A DNA stretch of 7,234 nucleotides from a bacterium (GTDB lineage: Bacteria > Bdellovibrionota > Bdellovibrionia > Bdellovibrionales > UBA1609): positions 1 to 7,234 of the forward strand of contig JAJYHS010000034.1 in assembly GCA_021784635.1 (NCBI GenBank). The letters run 5' to 3'. Below are positions 1 through 5,460 of this stretch, piece after piece. The translations under genes were made by a program, and so were the position numbers. Under the pieces are notes generated by a model that saw nothing but the letters and a program-made list of their open reading frames with translations, searched no databases and was not told where the DNA came from. Position 1 is the stretch's first letter. Each line of letters starts with the position of its first letter.

Positions 1-1249
1 GCTGACGAATGACCGGATTTTTTTCGCCCTTGGCAAGTTCGTGTGCATGTGTTCCGAGTTCGCGAATCTGTTTTTCAAAAAAACTATAGGCTTGGAATCG
101 CGTTTGGCGCGACATCGCGTAATGGGTATTCCAATAGTTGTATTTCTCAAGAACAAACCGCATTTCACGAACCGGAATATTAATCCGCGCATTAAGCGGA
201 ATCCGGCGCAACACCTCATGATAAATATTAACTATGCGCTCTGGGTCGTGAAGACGCTCACAGTAAGTTCGCAACAAATTGATCGCAAAGTTGTACTGTC
301 GCAAAAAGATATAGCGGTACGAAAGCTTTTCGATGGTCTCTTGAAACAGTTCCTCTGTGGGAGCGATTTTAGAGTAATAGGCCACCGGATGGGGATTCTT
401 TTTAAACACCTCCGTAAATGCACGAATCGAATCGATAAGCGCTTCACGCTTCAAGTCGATTCCGATCACGGTGTTTTGCGGGAGAAATGAACTCTGCGTA
501 CTGTCCTTGGCCAACTCGCTGTCTGTGGCTACCTCACTAAAAAATTTCAACGCCTGTTTGGGGTGGCTTTGTTCGAGCGCAATAAGCCCGAGCCGATACC
601 GGGCAGCATCGCGGTCATAGGGATATTTTGAATATTGCACGCTCTCAAGAAACTTCCGCGATTCGTTATATTCCTGCTGGCTGAAAAAATATTGGCCGAG
701 AAGCAAGCGGGACTGGATCGCTTCTTTTGAATTCGGAAAGCGCTTGATCAACTCATTCGCCGTAGCCACGAAAGCCGGCCCCTCGTCGATTGATTTCTCA
801 CCCGAAGCAAGGCGAAATAAAACTTGTTTTGTCGCATCGAACTTGGGAAAGTCCCGCAAAATTTGTTGATAAACCGCGATCGCCTTTTGCTCCGCAATCA
901 CGACAGGAGAAAATTTTTGCGATTCAAGGGACTTTGCGTTCGCGCCTTTGTTTCGCTCCATCTCAAGATAAAATAACGTCGTTGATTTTGTCGAAAGCAG
1001 ATCGCCCAATTGAAGATAAAGATTCGCCAGAAACGGGGCGCTTTGATTTTCAGTGATTTGTTTACGAAGAATTTTTACCGACTTGTCGGTTCGAGTAAGC
1101 ATTTCGTAAAGCTTTTTTTGAAACTCCGCATCGCTTAAATGTTGAGATTTAAGCGATGATATCGCTTCGCTCGGCGTTGTCGACGAGCCGCTTGCCGCTA
1201 AAACGGCTATTGGTAAAAAAGTAATCAAAATCGCGCAAATCAGTCGCAT
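1..1249 (-). CDS. Secreted tetratricopeptide-repeat protein, partial (C-terminus beyond the left edge)
   Basis: The reverse strand is open from an ATG at 1249 to base 1 without a stop, giving the first 416 residues of a longer protein. Residues 1-18 form a Sec signal peptide (short basic start, hydrophobic core, VLA before the likely cleavage site); no lipobox is seen, so a soluble periplasmic protein is expected. Helical TPR-like repeats are clearest around residues 120-245, with the typical spacing of small and aromatic residues (for example AIAVYQQILRDFP and ALKFFSEV). Residues 270-345 look like further helical repeats. The ATG overlaps the stop of the preceding gene by 10 bases, so translation is probably coupled, and no separate ribosome binding site is evident. 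By context this resembles the periplasmic TPR proteins of Glt/Agl gliding clusters (GltD/GltE type). The TPR assignment is fairly secure; the Glt assignment is inference. Another possibility is a general YbgF-like envelope scaffold. Confidence 0.82.
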   Translation of the reverse strand, partial: MRLICAILITFLPIAVLAASGSSTTPSEAISSLKSQHLSDAEFQKKLYEMLTRTDKSVKILRKQITENQSAPFLANLYLQLGDLLSTKSTTLFYLEMERNKGANAKSLESQKFSPVVIAEQKAIAVYQQILRDFPKFDATKQVLFRLASGEKSIDEGPAFVATANELIKRFPNSKEAIQSRLLLGQYFFSQQEYNESRKFLESVQYSKYPYDRDAARYRLGLIALEQSHPKQALKFFSEVATDSELAKDSTQSSFLPQNTVIGIDLKREALIDSIRAFTEVFKKNPHPVAYYSKIAPTEELFQETIEKLSYRYIFLRQYNFAINLLRTYCERLHDPERIVNIYHEVLRRIPLNARINIPVREMRFVLEKYNYWNTHYAMSRQTRFQAYSFFEKQIRELGTHAHELAKGEKNPVIRQ

Positions 1250-2586
1250 TTGTTTTTGAGTGTTCCCTTGTAACTCAGCCGCTCATCGCGCCAATAATCG
1301 CCCCATTGCGGCCAATGAATAATAAAATTATTTTTGTTGGTTTCAAGTAGCACAGGGTTCTTAACCGGTTTTTCTTTAAAAACCGTATTCGGATTGTATT
1401 GCGAGCGCATCACGTCAAATTGCAAAAATTTAAGACTTTCGCCTAAAATAACCAGTCGCTGCGCCGCCGTTTCGAGAGCCTGCGTTCGGTAAAGATTTTC
1501 AGTGCGCAGGTACATGTGAAACGCGGTGACGTACACGTATTTGGCAACCGGGCGAAGCCGGCGCGGCAATTTAGAAACGGACCGAAACTCTTTTTTAAGC
1601 TCCCGAATGCTCTTTATCTCTTGCTCATATTTGATTTCGTTGGCGTTCACAATTCTATTTAAAACAGCAAAACGCGACAGCGGCTCACCTATTTTTATCC
1701 CAAAAATGGTTTTGCCGTATTCGCGATTGAATTTTTTGATCAGCGCGTGAGTCGCTTTATAAGAACACATCTTGCGATAAATGAGTGCGCGCAAAATATA
1801 TTTTTCAAGATAAATATTGCGCCCCGCCGCTTTCGATTCAAGATTATAAAGAAGCCCCAATGCTTTGTTATATTTCTTGAGGCGGTAAAGGCTCCAAGCG
1901 GCTTCGAGCCAATCTTCGGGGCTGATTGGATTTGTCTTCAACAAAAACGTTTCGTAAATTTCGGCCGACTCTTTATATTTCTTTTGTTGATAATCAATGC
2001 GTGCCAAAGTGCGAGCGGCCTTCTTTGCCAAATCGAAATTGCCCGGGCCCTTGATGAGTTTCAACATTTTGTTAATTGACGCCTTTGCCTTCTTGAGATG
2101 CCCCCCCGCGTATTCTTGCAATGCTTGAAAAAAAAGATATTTCGGAAAGTTTTTTTTATTTATTTTATTAAAATAGTAATCCGCCCACTTCTTCATTCCG
2201 TCGTTGAGATTGACGATGCCTTTGTAGAGAAAATAGCTCTGGCTAAACTCGCTCTTCTTTGCCGGCTCGATATCACCCGGAACAAAATACGCTCGCGTCG
2301 AAAACGGGTACCCGAGGTCAATGAGTTGTACAATGGTTTTATAAGCCAGCCGCTTTGTCGGCAAATCATCAAAAAAATTAATCATGTCTGAAGCCGCGGC
2401 CAAAGCTCCGTAATACATGTGGTGTTTCATCAATTTTGGAACAAGCTGCTGCCACAACCTGGAATCATTTACGTCATGCGGAACAACGCTGCGCCATCCG
2501 GACGAATTCTTGGCTCGCGCCATTACGGCAAACCCCGGGTAAGCAAACAGGCTCAGACACAAAATGAGGACAATGTTAATACGCAT
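1240..2586 (-). CDS. Secreted TPR-like periplasmic protein (Glt/AglT-like scaffold)
   Basis: The product has 448 residues. The N-terminus (MRINIVLILCLSLFAYPGFA) is a Sec signal peptide with a likely cut after residue 20 or 25. The Cys at residue 10 sits in LILC, which is not an acceptable lipobox, so a lipoprotein is unlikely. Helical repeats of TPR type run from about residue 147 to 290, best seen at 186-217 (IDYQQKKYKESAEIYETFL) and 223-255 (AAWSLYRLKKYNKALGLL). The C-terminal part (about 315-400) is also helical. The protein ends in an aromatic segment, WPQWGDYWRDE, at residues 425-435. The start overlaps the end of the outer-membrane barrel gene by 11 bases, and its stop overlaps the next TPR gene by 10 bases, so the three are one operon. 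No Shine-Dalgarno motif is seen before the ATG, which fits translational coupling. Its likely role is as a periplasmic protein-protein scaffold of a trans-envelope machine. It is not recognised as any one characterised family member. Confidence 0.8.
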   Translation of the reverse strand: MRINIVLILCLSLFAYPGFAVMARAKNSSGWRSVVPHDVNDSRLWQQLVPKLMKHHMYYGALAAASDMINFFDDLPTKRLAYKTIVQLIDLGYPFSTRAYFVPGDIEPAKKSEFSQSYFLYKGIVNLNDGMKKWADYYFNKINKKNFPKYLFFQALQEYAGGHLKKAKASINKMLKLIKGPGNFDLAKKAARTLARIDYQQKKYKESAEIYETFLLKTNPISPEDWLEAAWSLYRLKKYNKALGLLYNLESKAAGRNIYLEKYILRALIYRKMCSYKATHALIKKFNREYGKTIFGIKIGEPLSRFAVLNRIVNANEIKYEQEIKSIRELKKEFRSVSKLPRRLRPVAKYVYVTAFHMYLRTENLYRTQALETAAQRLVILGESLKFLQFDVMRSQYNPNTVFKEKPVKNPVLLETNKNNFIIHWPQWGDYWRDERLSYKGTLKNKCD

Positions 2587-3217
2587 AGGCAGTGCCGAAT
2601 ATAAATGCCAAATTGTTATGCATGCTGCCGAAAGGATAAAGGTAACGAGCCTCGACCCTCCACGAGAAATTGTTGTTGACGAAAGACTCGAAGCGCCAGC
2701 CTAAATTCACCCCCACAGTGGATTCTTGATTCGAAATGACGAGCGCGGGGCCTGCCAAAAAAGAACTGCGAAAATATCGAATATATTTAGTAAGAAAAAT
2801 GGTCTTGCCGTAGGCAAACGTATAATTGAGATTCGATGCAAGTACAAAATTGAGCCGTTCGATGCTCTGAGGTTGAACATGGTATTTGTCAGCCAGTTCG
2901 GAAGTCAGCCCCGAATCCACTGCATAAATGTAATCGAGCGAGCCGACATCCCATGAATAAGTTTTATTTAGATAGCGGGTGTAGGTAAGATCAACACTAA
3001 AACCGTTGTAATACGGATCAAGCGGCCAAATCCCCAAACCGTAAAACATCTGTTGCGATTTCGGGTTTAGGTAAGTTTGCACAGCTTGGATTTTAACGCC
3101 GTCAAGAGGCTTCACGCCTTTGAGGGCCGGCTTTTTTTTGGCCGCGGCCGGGACAGCACTTAACATAATTGCGAAAAACAATGACGTAATTGTTGAGAGA
3201 GAAATCAAACATCGCAT
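2576..3217 (-). CDS. Small outer-membrane beta-barrel protein
   Basis: I place the start at the ATG at 3217 (213 residues). This puts a normal Sec signal peptide at the very N-terminus (MRCLISLSTI, hydrophobic core, then PAAA before a KKK mature start). A longer reading from a TTG at 3253 would add 12 residues in front of the signal peptide and is less likely. The mature protein shows alternating polar and hydrophobic strands rich in Tyr, Phe, Trp and Asn (for example FSVDLTYTRYL, LNFVLASNLNYTFAYG, VGVNLGWRFESF, SWRVEARYLYPFG). It ends in Tyr (GTAYAY), as expected for the C-terminal strand recognised by the BAM complex. The length suits about eight strands. It is the first gene of the minus-strand operon and resembles the 'outer membrane beta-barrel domain' proteins found with Glt/Agl clusters in Myxococcus and Bdellovibrio (GltA/GltB/GltH type, inference). 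No good ribosome binding site is seen before either start. Confidence 0.82.
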   Translation of the reverse strand: MRCLISLSTITSLFFAIMLSAVPAAAKKKPALKGVKPLDGVKIQAVQTYLNPKSQQMFYGLGIWPLDPYYNGFSVDLTYTRYLNKTYSWDVGSLDYIYAVDSGLTSELADKYHVQPQSIERLNFVLASNLNYTFAYGKTIFLTKYIRYFRSSFLAGPALVISNQESTVGVNLGWRFESFVNNNFSWRVEARYLYPFGSMHNNLAFIFGTAYAY

Positions 3218-3449
3218 ATAAGTCAGTGTGAAAAATTGCGCCGGGTCTGGCAAGCCTTACTCGTGTATAAAGATATGACGCCTGACCATAGTCTTTTCAG
3301 TTTTTACGCTTGATCTCATTGTGAAACAAAAAACACCTGTAATTTCAATATGTTATATCGCGTGCACGGCACCGAATTTGCAGCATATTTATTGTAACGA
3401 AAGAACTCATCCACAAAGCGAATCGGAAACACATTCGGGGAGGGTATTA
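3218..3449. promoter_or_regulatory. Divergent intergenic region expected to carry the promoters of both operons
   Basis: This 232-base non-coding stretch lies between two divergent operons, so it should hold both promoters. I looked for sigma-70-type -35/-10 pairs on both strands and found no convincing one with 16-18 base spacing. Isolated AT-rich, -10-like hexamers occur (TTATAT at 3353-3358 for the rightward operon; TATACA, read on the minus strand near 3264-3269, for the leftward one) without matching -35 boxes. A short direct repeat, TGAC-N3-TGAC, occurs near 3276-3286. The function of the region is inferred from gene orientation alone. A GTG-initiated reading frame crosses part of it, but I consider that an upstream extension of the small protein gene rather than real coding sequence. 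Confidence 0.5.
3437..3444 (+). promoter_or_regulatory. Strong Shine-Dalgarno site fixing the start of the small secreted protein
   Basis: GGGGAGGG lies 5 bases before the ATG at 3450. It decides for this ATG over the upstream in-frame GTG at 3321, because the ATG also places the signal peptide at the protein's N-terminus. Confidence 0.75.
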
Positions 3450-3746
3450 ATGAATTCTGCAAAATCTCAAGACTTCATGCCGTCGGCGTTCATTACGTGG
3501 CCACTTTTAACAGCGGCAATATTCCTCTTCGCGACCGTCGCGTCAGCAACCCCGGCGCGATACATGCCAAATAATTACAATAATCGCGCGCCGTCATCTC
3601 TGCCCGGCGCAGGTCAATCGTTTCAAATTCGCGGTCAAACGCGCAACCTCAACATGATGCTCGTCTTAAAAAACGGAAAAGACGAAATCAATTTTATAAA
3701 ACCTCGCAGAAATTACCGTGCGAAGGTCCTGGCCACCCAATTCTAG
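3450..3746 (+). CDS. Small secreted protein of unknown function heading the motor operon
   Basis: The protein has 98 residues. The start is chosen at the ATG preceded by a strong Shine-Dalgarno site; an in-frame GTG at 3321 would add 43 residues of unconvincing sequence. Residues 1-33 form a long signal peptide: an extended n-region (MNSAKSQDFMPSAFITWP), a hydrophobic core (LLTAAIFLFATV) and an ASA cleavage site. The mature part has only about 65 residues. It begins with an Asn/Pro-rich flexible segment (MPNNYNNRAPSS) and ends in a compact block (FQIRGQTRNLNMMLVLKNGKDEINF, given here as residues 63-87 in outline: GQTRNLNMMLVLKNG core). That block looks like two or three beta-strands, followed by a basic tail (PRRNYRAK). 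I recognise no family. It lies 53 bases before the TolQ/ExbB gene on the same strand and is probably co-transcribed, which suggests a periplasmic accessory of the motor. If secretion were blocked it could instead be a membrane-anchored small protein. Confidence 0.72.
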   Translation: MNSAKSQDFMPSAFITWPLLTAAIFLFATVASATPARYMPNNYNNRAPSSLPGAGQSFQIRGQTRNLNMMLVLKNGKDEINFIKPRRNYRAKVLATQF

Positions 3747-3788
3747 CCTAGACTCCGTTTTTCTTCATTATGATACTGAAGCGGATAT

Positions 3789-3795
3789 GAGGTGG
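3789..3795 (+). promoter_or_regulatory. Ribosome binding site of the TolQ/ExbB gene
   Basis: GAGGTGG lies 4 bases before the ATG at 3800. It supports that ATG, and independent initiation for the first motor gene. Confidence 0.65.
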
Positions 3796-3799
3796 CACT

Positions 3800-4483
3800 A
3801 TGTCGTTAATGCAGTTTATCGCCAAAAACTTTTGGCACGTTTTCCCAATTTTGTTGTGCGGGGCCGCTGCGGTTCTCATCATAGTTGAGCGATCAGCCGC
3901 TCTCGGATGGGCTTATCCGATGGAAAACATGGATGGGTTCTTTGAACGCATTCGAAACATGATCTTGAGAAACAGCATTCAAGAAGCCATCGCTTTTTGC
4001 GAAAGATTTCGCACAAAACCTGTCGCTCGTGTCGTGCGCGAAGGTCTGATTCGGGCCCATCAACCCGAACACCTCATTGAAAACGGTTTACAAATCGCGG
4101 TGGGCGAAGCGTCTGAAAAAATCCAGGTACGAACTCCGTTTTTAGCGACGCTTGCCAACGTCTCCACCTTGTTTGGTTTGCTCGGTACGATCATCGGTCT
4201 TGTGGAGTCGTTTCAGGCAGTCGGTCAAGCGGTTGCGCAACAACGTGCCGCCTTGCTCGCAAACGGTATTTCGACCGCGATGAACTCAACGATGATGGGT
4301 CTTGCCGTTGCGATACCCAGCATGATCGCCTATTCGATACTCATGGCCCGCACCAATAAGGTCACCGGGCAAATCGAACAGAGTGCGGTTCGCACCATGG
4401 ACATTCTGCAACAAAGCTATTTTAACGCGAAAAGCGGCGACGTTCCACCCAACGAGCACAACCCCCGACGGAAAAGCAAATGA
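3800..4483 (+). CDS. MotA/TolQ/ExbB-family proton channel subunit (AglR-like)
   Basis: The product has 227 residues, the usual length for TolQ/ExbB. Membrane segment 1 is at about residues 11-30. A cytoplasmic loop (about 40-110) with amphipathic helices follows. Segment 2 is at about 115-138 and carries the family signature TLFGLLGTIIGLVESF. Segment 3 is at about 156-182 with STMMGLAVAIPSMIAY. Thr130 in GLLGT and Thr164 before MMGLAVAIP match the two pore-lining threonines of the family. Such proteins form a pentamer around ExbD/TolR-type helices and use the proton motive force to drive a partner protein. The following order of two ExbD-type genes matches the AglR-AglQ-AglS arrangement of the Myxococcus gliding motor, so I infer an AglR-like role. 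A Tol-Pal function is less likely because no TolA, TolB or Pal gene is present here. The stop overlaps the next start (ATGA). Confidence 0.95.
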   Translation: MSLMQFIAKNFWHVFPILLCGAAAVLIIVERSAALGWAYPMENMDGFFERIRNMILRNSIQEAIAFCERFRTKPVARVVREGLIRAHQPEHLIENGLQIAVGEASEKIQVRTPFLATLANVSTLFGLLGTIIGLVESFQAVGQAVAQQRAALLANGISTAMNSTMMGLAVAIPSMIAYSILMARTNKVTGQIEQSAVRTMDILQQSYFNAKSGDVPPNEHNPRRKSK

Positions 4484-4935
4484 ATGTTGGTGAGAGCTCA
4501 TCGCAAGAAGTCGATTTAAATATAGCTCCTATCATCGATATGTTCACCGTACTCATCACCTATCTTATTGTTACGGCCTCGTTTCTAACTCTTGCCGCAG
4601 TCGATGTCGGCGTTTCTGCAACCGGAACCGCGGCGGCAACAAGCGCCGGTCGGCCTTCGATGTCGATGTTGCTTGAACTGAAATCCGGCGGCGACGTGAA
4701 TATCGCGCTTCAGGGCGGTAATCTCACCCATGAGATCGATATCGACGTCAAAGGTTTACCCAATTCCCTGCAAAACGTTAAGGCGTTAGAAGCCCGGTTG
4801 CGTCAGCTCCAAGCGAAATGGCCGCAGATTAAAGAAGTGAGCGTGACCGCCGATCCCAACATTATTTACAAAAATATTGTGGACGTCATTCACAAGGTTC
4901 AGTCGATTATGCCGAAGGTGTACATCTCGAGTTAG
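4480..4935 (+). CDS. ExbD/TolR-family motor subunit 1
   Basis: The product has 151 residues. A short cytoplasmic N-terminus is followed by one membrane helix (about residues 15-40) containing APIIDMFTVLITYLIV. Asp20 is the conserved membrane aspartate that is protonated during ion flow, and Pro17 is at the expected -3 position. The periplasmic part (about 55-151) has the ExbD/TolR-like fold pattern, ending in VSVTADPNIIYKNIVDVIHK. This is the typical strand-helix segment of ExbD ('v.i.ad....y..v..v...'). Translation is coupled to the TolQ/ExbB gene by the ATGA overlap at 4480-4483, which favours matched synthesis. It is probably the partner of that channel and corresponds to AglQ or AglS (inference). 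An Ala/Ser/Gly/Thr-rich stretch at about 44-58 links the membrane helix to the periplasmic domain. The reading frame continues for 10 codons after the TAG, see findings. Confidence 0.93.
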   Translation: MNVGESSSQEVDLNIAPIIDMFTVLITYLIVTASFLTLAAVDVGVSATGTAAATSAGRPSMSMLLELKSGGDVNIALQGGNLTHEIDIDVKGLPNSLQNVKALEARLRQLQAKWPQIKEVSVTADPNIIYKNIVDVIHKVQSIMPKVYISS

Positions 4936-4937
4936 CA

Positions 4938-4955
4938 CGTCAAAGTCAACGTCAA
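4938..4955 (+). repeat. Three tandem copies of the hexamer (C/A)GTCAA
   Basis: CGTCAA-AGTCAA-CGTCAA lies directly after the ExbD-1 stop codon, within the 48-base gap before ExbD-2. The gap is the only spacer among the four motor/transducer genes. The copy number is too small to assign a role; chance is possible. Confidence 0.5.
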
Positions 4956-4983
4956 TGATTACGCGTAAAAAGGCGCCGCTGTT

Positions 4984-5460
4984 ATGAAGCCGATCAAAAA
5001 GAAGAGAAAATCAACTGAGATGTCGTTGCAAATCACTTCGATGGCCGACATTTTTATGATTCTTCTCGTCTTTCTCCTTAAAAACTATTCAACGTCGATA
5101 ACGAGCATTACGCCGAGCACTCATCTTACCCTCCCCCAAGTGCTCAAATCAAACGCGCAGGTGCGCGAATCGTTGAAGGTTGAAATTAGCCGCAATGTGG
5201 TCGTGGTCGATGATAAACCGATTGTGAGATTAAATAACTTTCAGTTTGCGCCGAGCGAAACATTGCATGGCGCGGATTCACCTACGCTTGAACAGGTCTT
5301 CGCGCACCAACGTAAACTTTTACCGATACCCAATCTTGGGTCGGGGCTTGTGGTGATGGCCGATCAACAAACGCCCTATTCGACGTTGAAACGCGTGGTG
5401 GCCTCCGCAGCTCAGGCGGGATTTGTGAATTTGCAACTGGTCGTCGTTGAAACGGAATGA
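4984..5460 (+). CDS. ExbD/TolR-family motor subunit 2
   Basis: The product has 158 residues. The N-terminus is strongly basic (MKPIKKKRK) and should stay in the cytoplasm. One membrane helix follows at about residues 15-33 (LQITSMADIFMILLVFLL), with Asp22 as the conserved proton-carrying aspartate. The usual Pro three residues before the Asp is replaced here (Ser19-Met-Ala-Asp). The periplasmic domain (about 40-158) ends with ExbD-like elements: GLVVMADQQTPYSTLKRVV (strand, then helix) and FVNLQLVVVE (last strand). It differs clearly from ExbD subunit 1, so the two are old paralogs rather than a recent duplication. A weak Shine-Dalgarno sequence (AAGG, 10 bases before the ATG) is present. Its stop overlaps the start of the transducer gene (ATGA at 5457-5460). 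It is likely the second stator-type subunit of one mixed motor, as AglQ and AglS are with AglR (inference). Confidence 0.93.
   Translation: MKPIKKKRKSTEMSLQITSMADIFMILLVFLLKNYSTSITSITPSTHLTLPQVLKSNAQVRESLKVEISRNVVVVDDKPIVRLNNFQFAPSETLHGADSPTLEQVFAHQRKLLPIPNLGSGLVVMADQQTPYSTLKRVVASAAQAGFVNLQLVVVETE

Noticed and set aside
41..1056. Plus-strand reading frames of 149 and 88 codons in the left part of the window.
   Set aside because: They lie opposite a 416-codon open frame with a signal peptide and TPR pattern; their translations show no domain or family pattern.
1246..2586. Lipoprotein status for the TPR-like protein because of a Cys at residue 10.
   Set aside because: The Cys is preceded by Leu (LILC) within the hydrophobic core, which does not fit a lipobox; a normal signal peptidase I site follows.
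1526..2604. Several plus-strand frames of 61-110 codons opposite the TPR-like gene.
   Set aside because: They are antisense shadows of a well-supported gene and lack ribosome binding sites or recognisable protein features.
3218..3253. Longer form of the outer-membrane barrel protein from a TTG at 3253.
   Set aside because: The 12 extra residues (Pro/Asp-containing) precede a complete signal peptide that begins at the ATG at 3217.
3321..3449. N-terminal extension of the small secreted protein from a GTG at 3321.
   Set aside because: It would bury the signal peptide 60 residues inside the protein, and the ATG at 3450 has a strong Shine-Dalgarno site 5 bases upstream.
3743..3765. Possible terminator after the small protein gene (TCTAGCCTAGA followed by GTTTTT).
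   Set aside because: The stem would have only 4 A/T-rich base pairs with a 3-base loop, too weak for an intrinsic terminator; the gene is probably co-transcribed with the motor genes.
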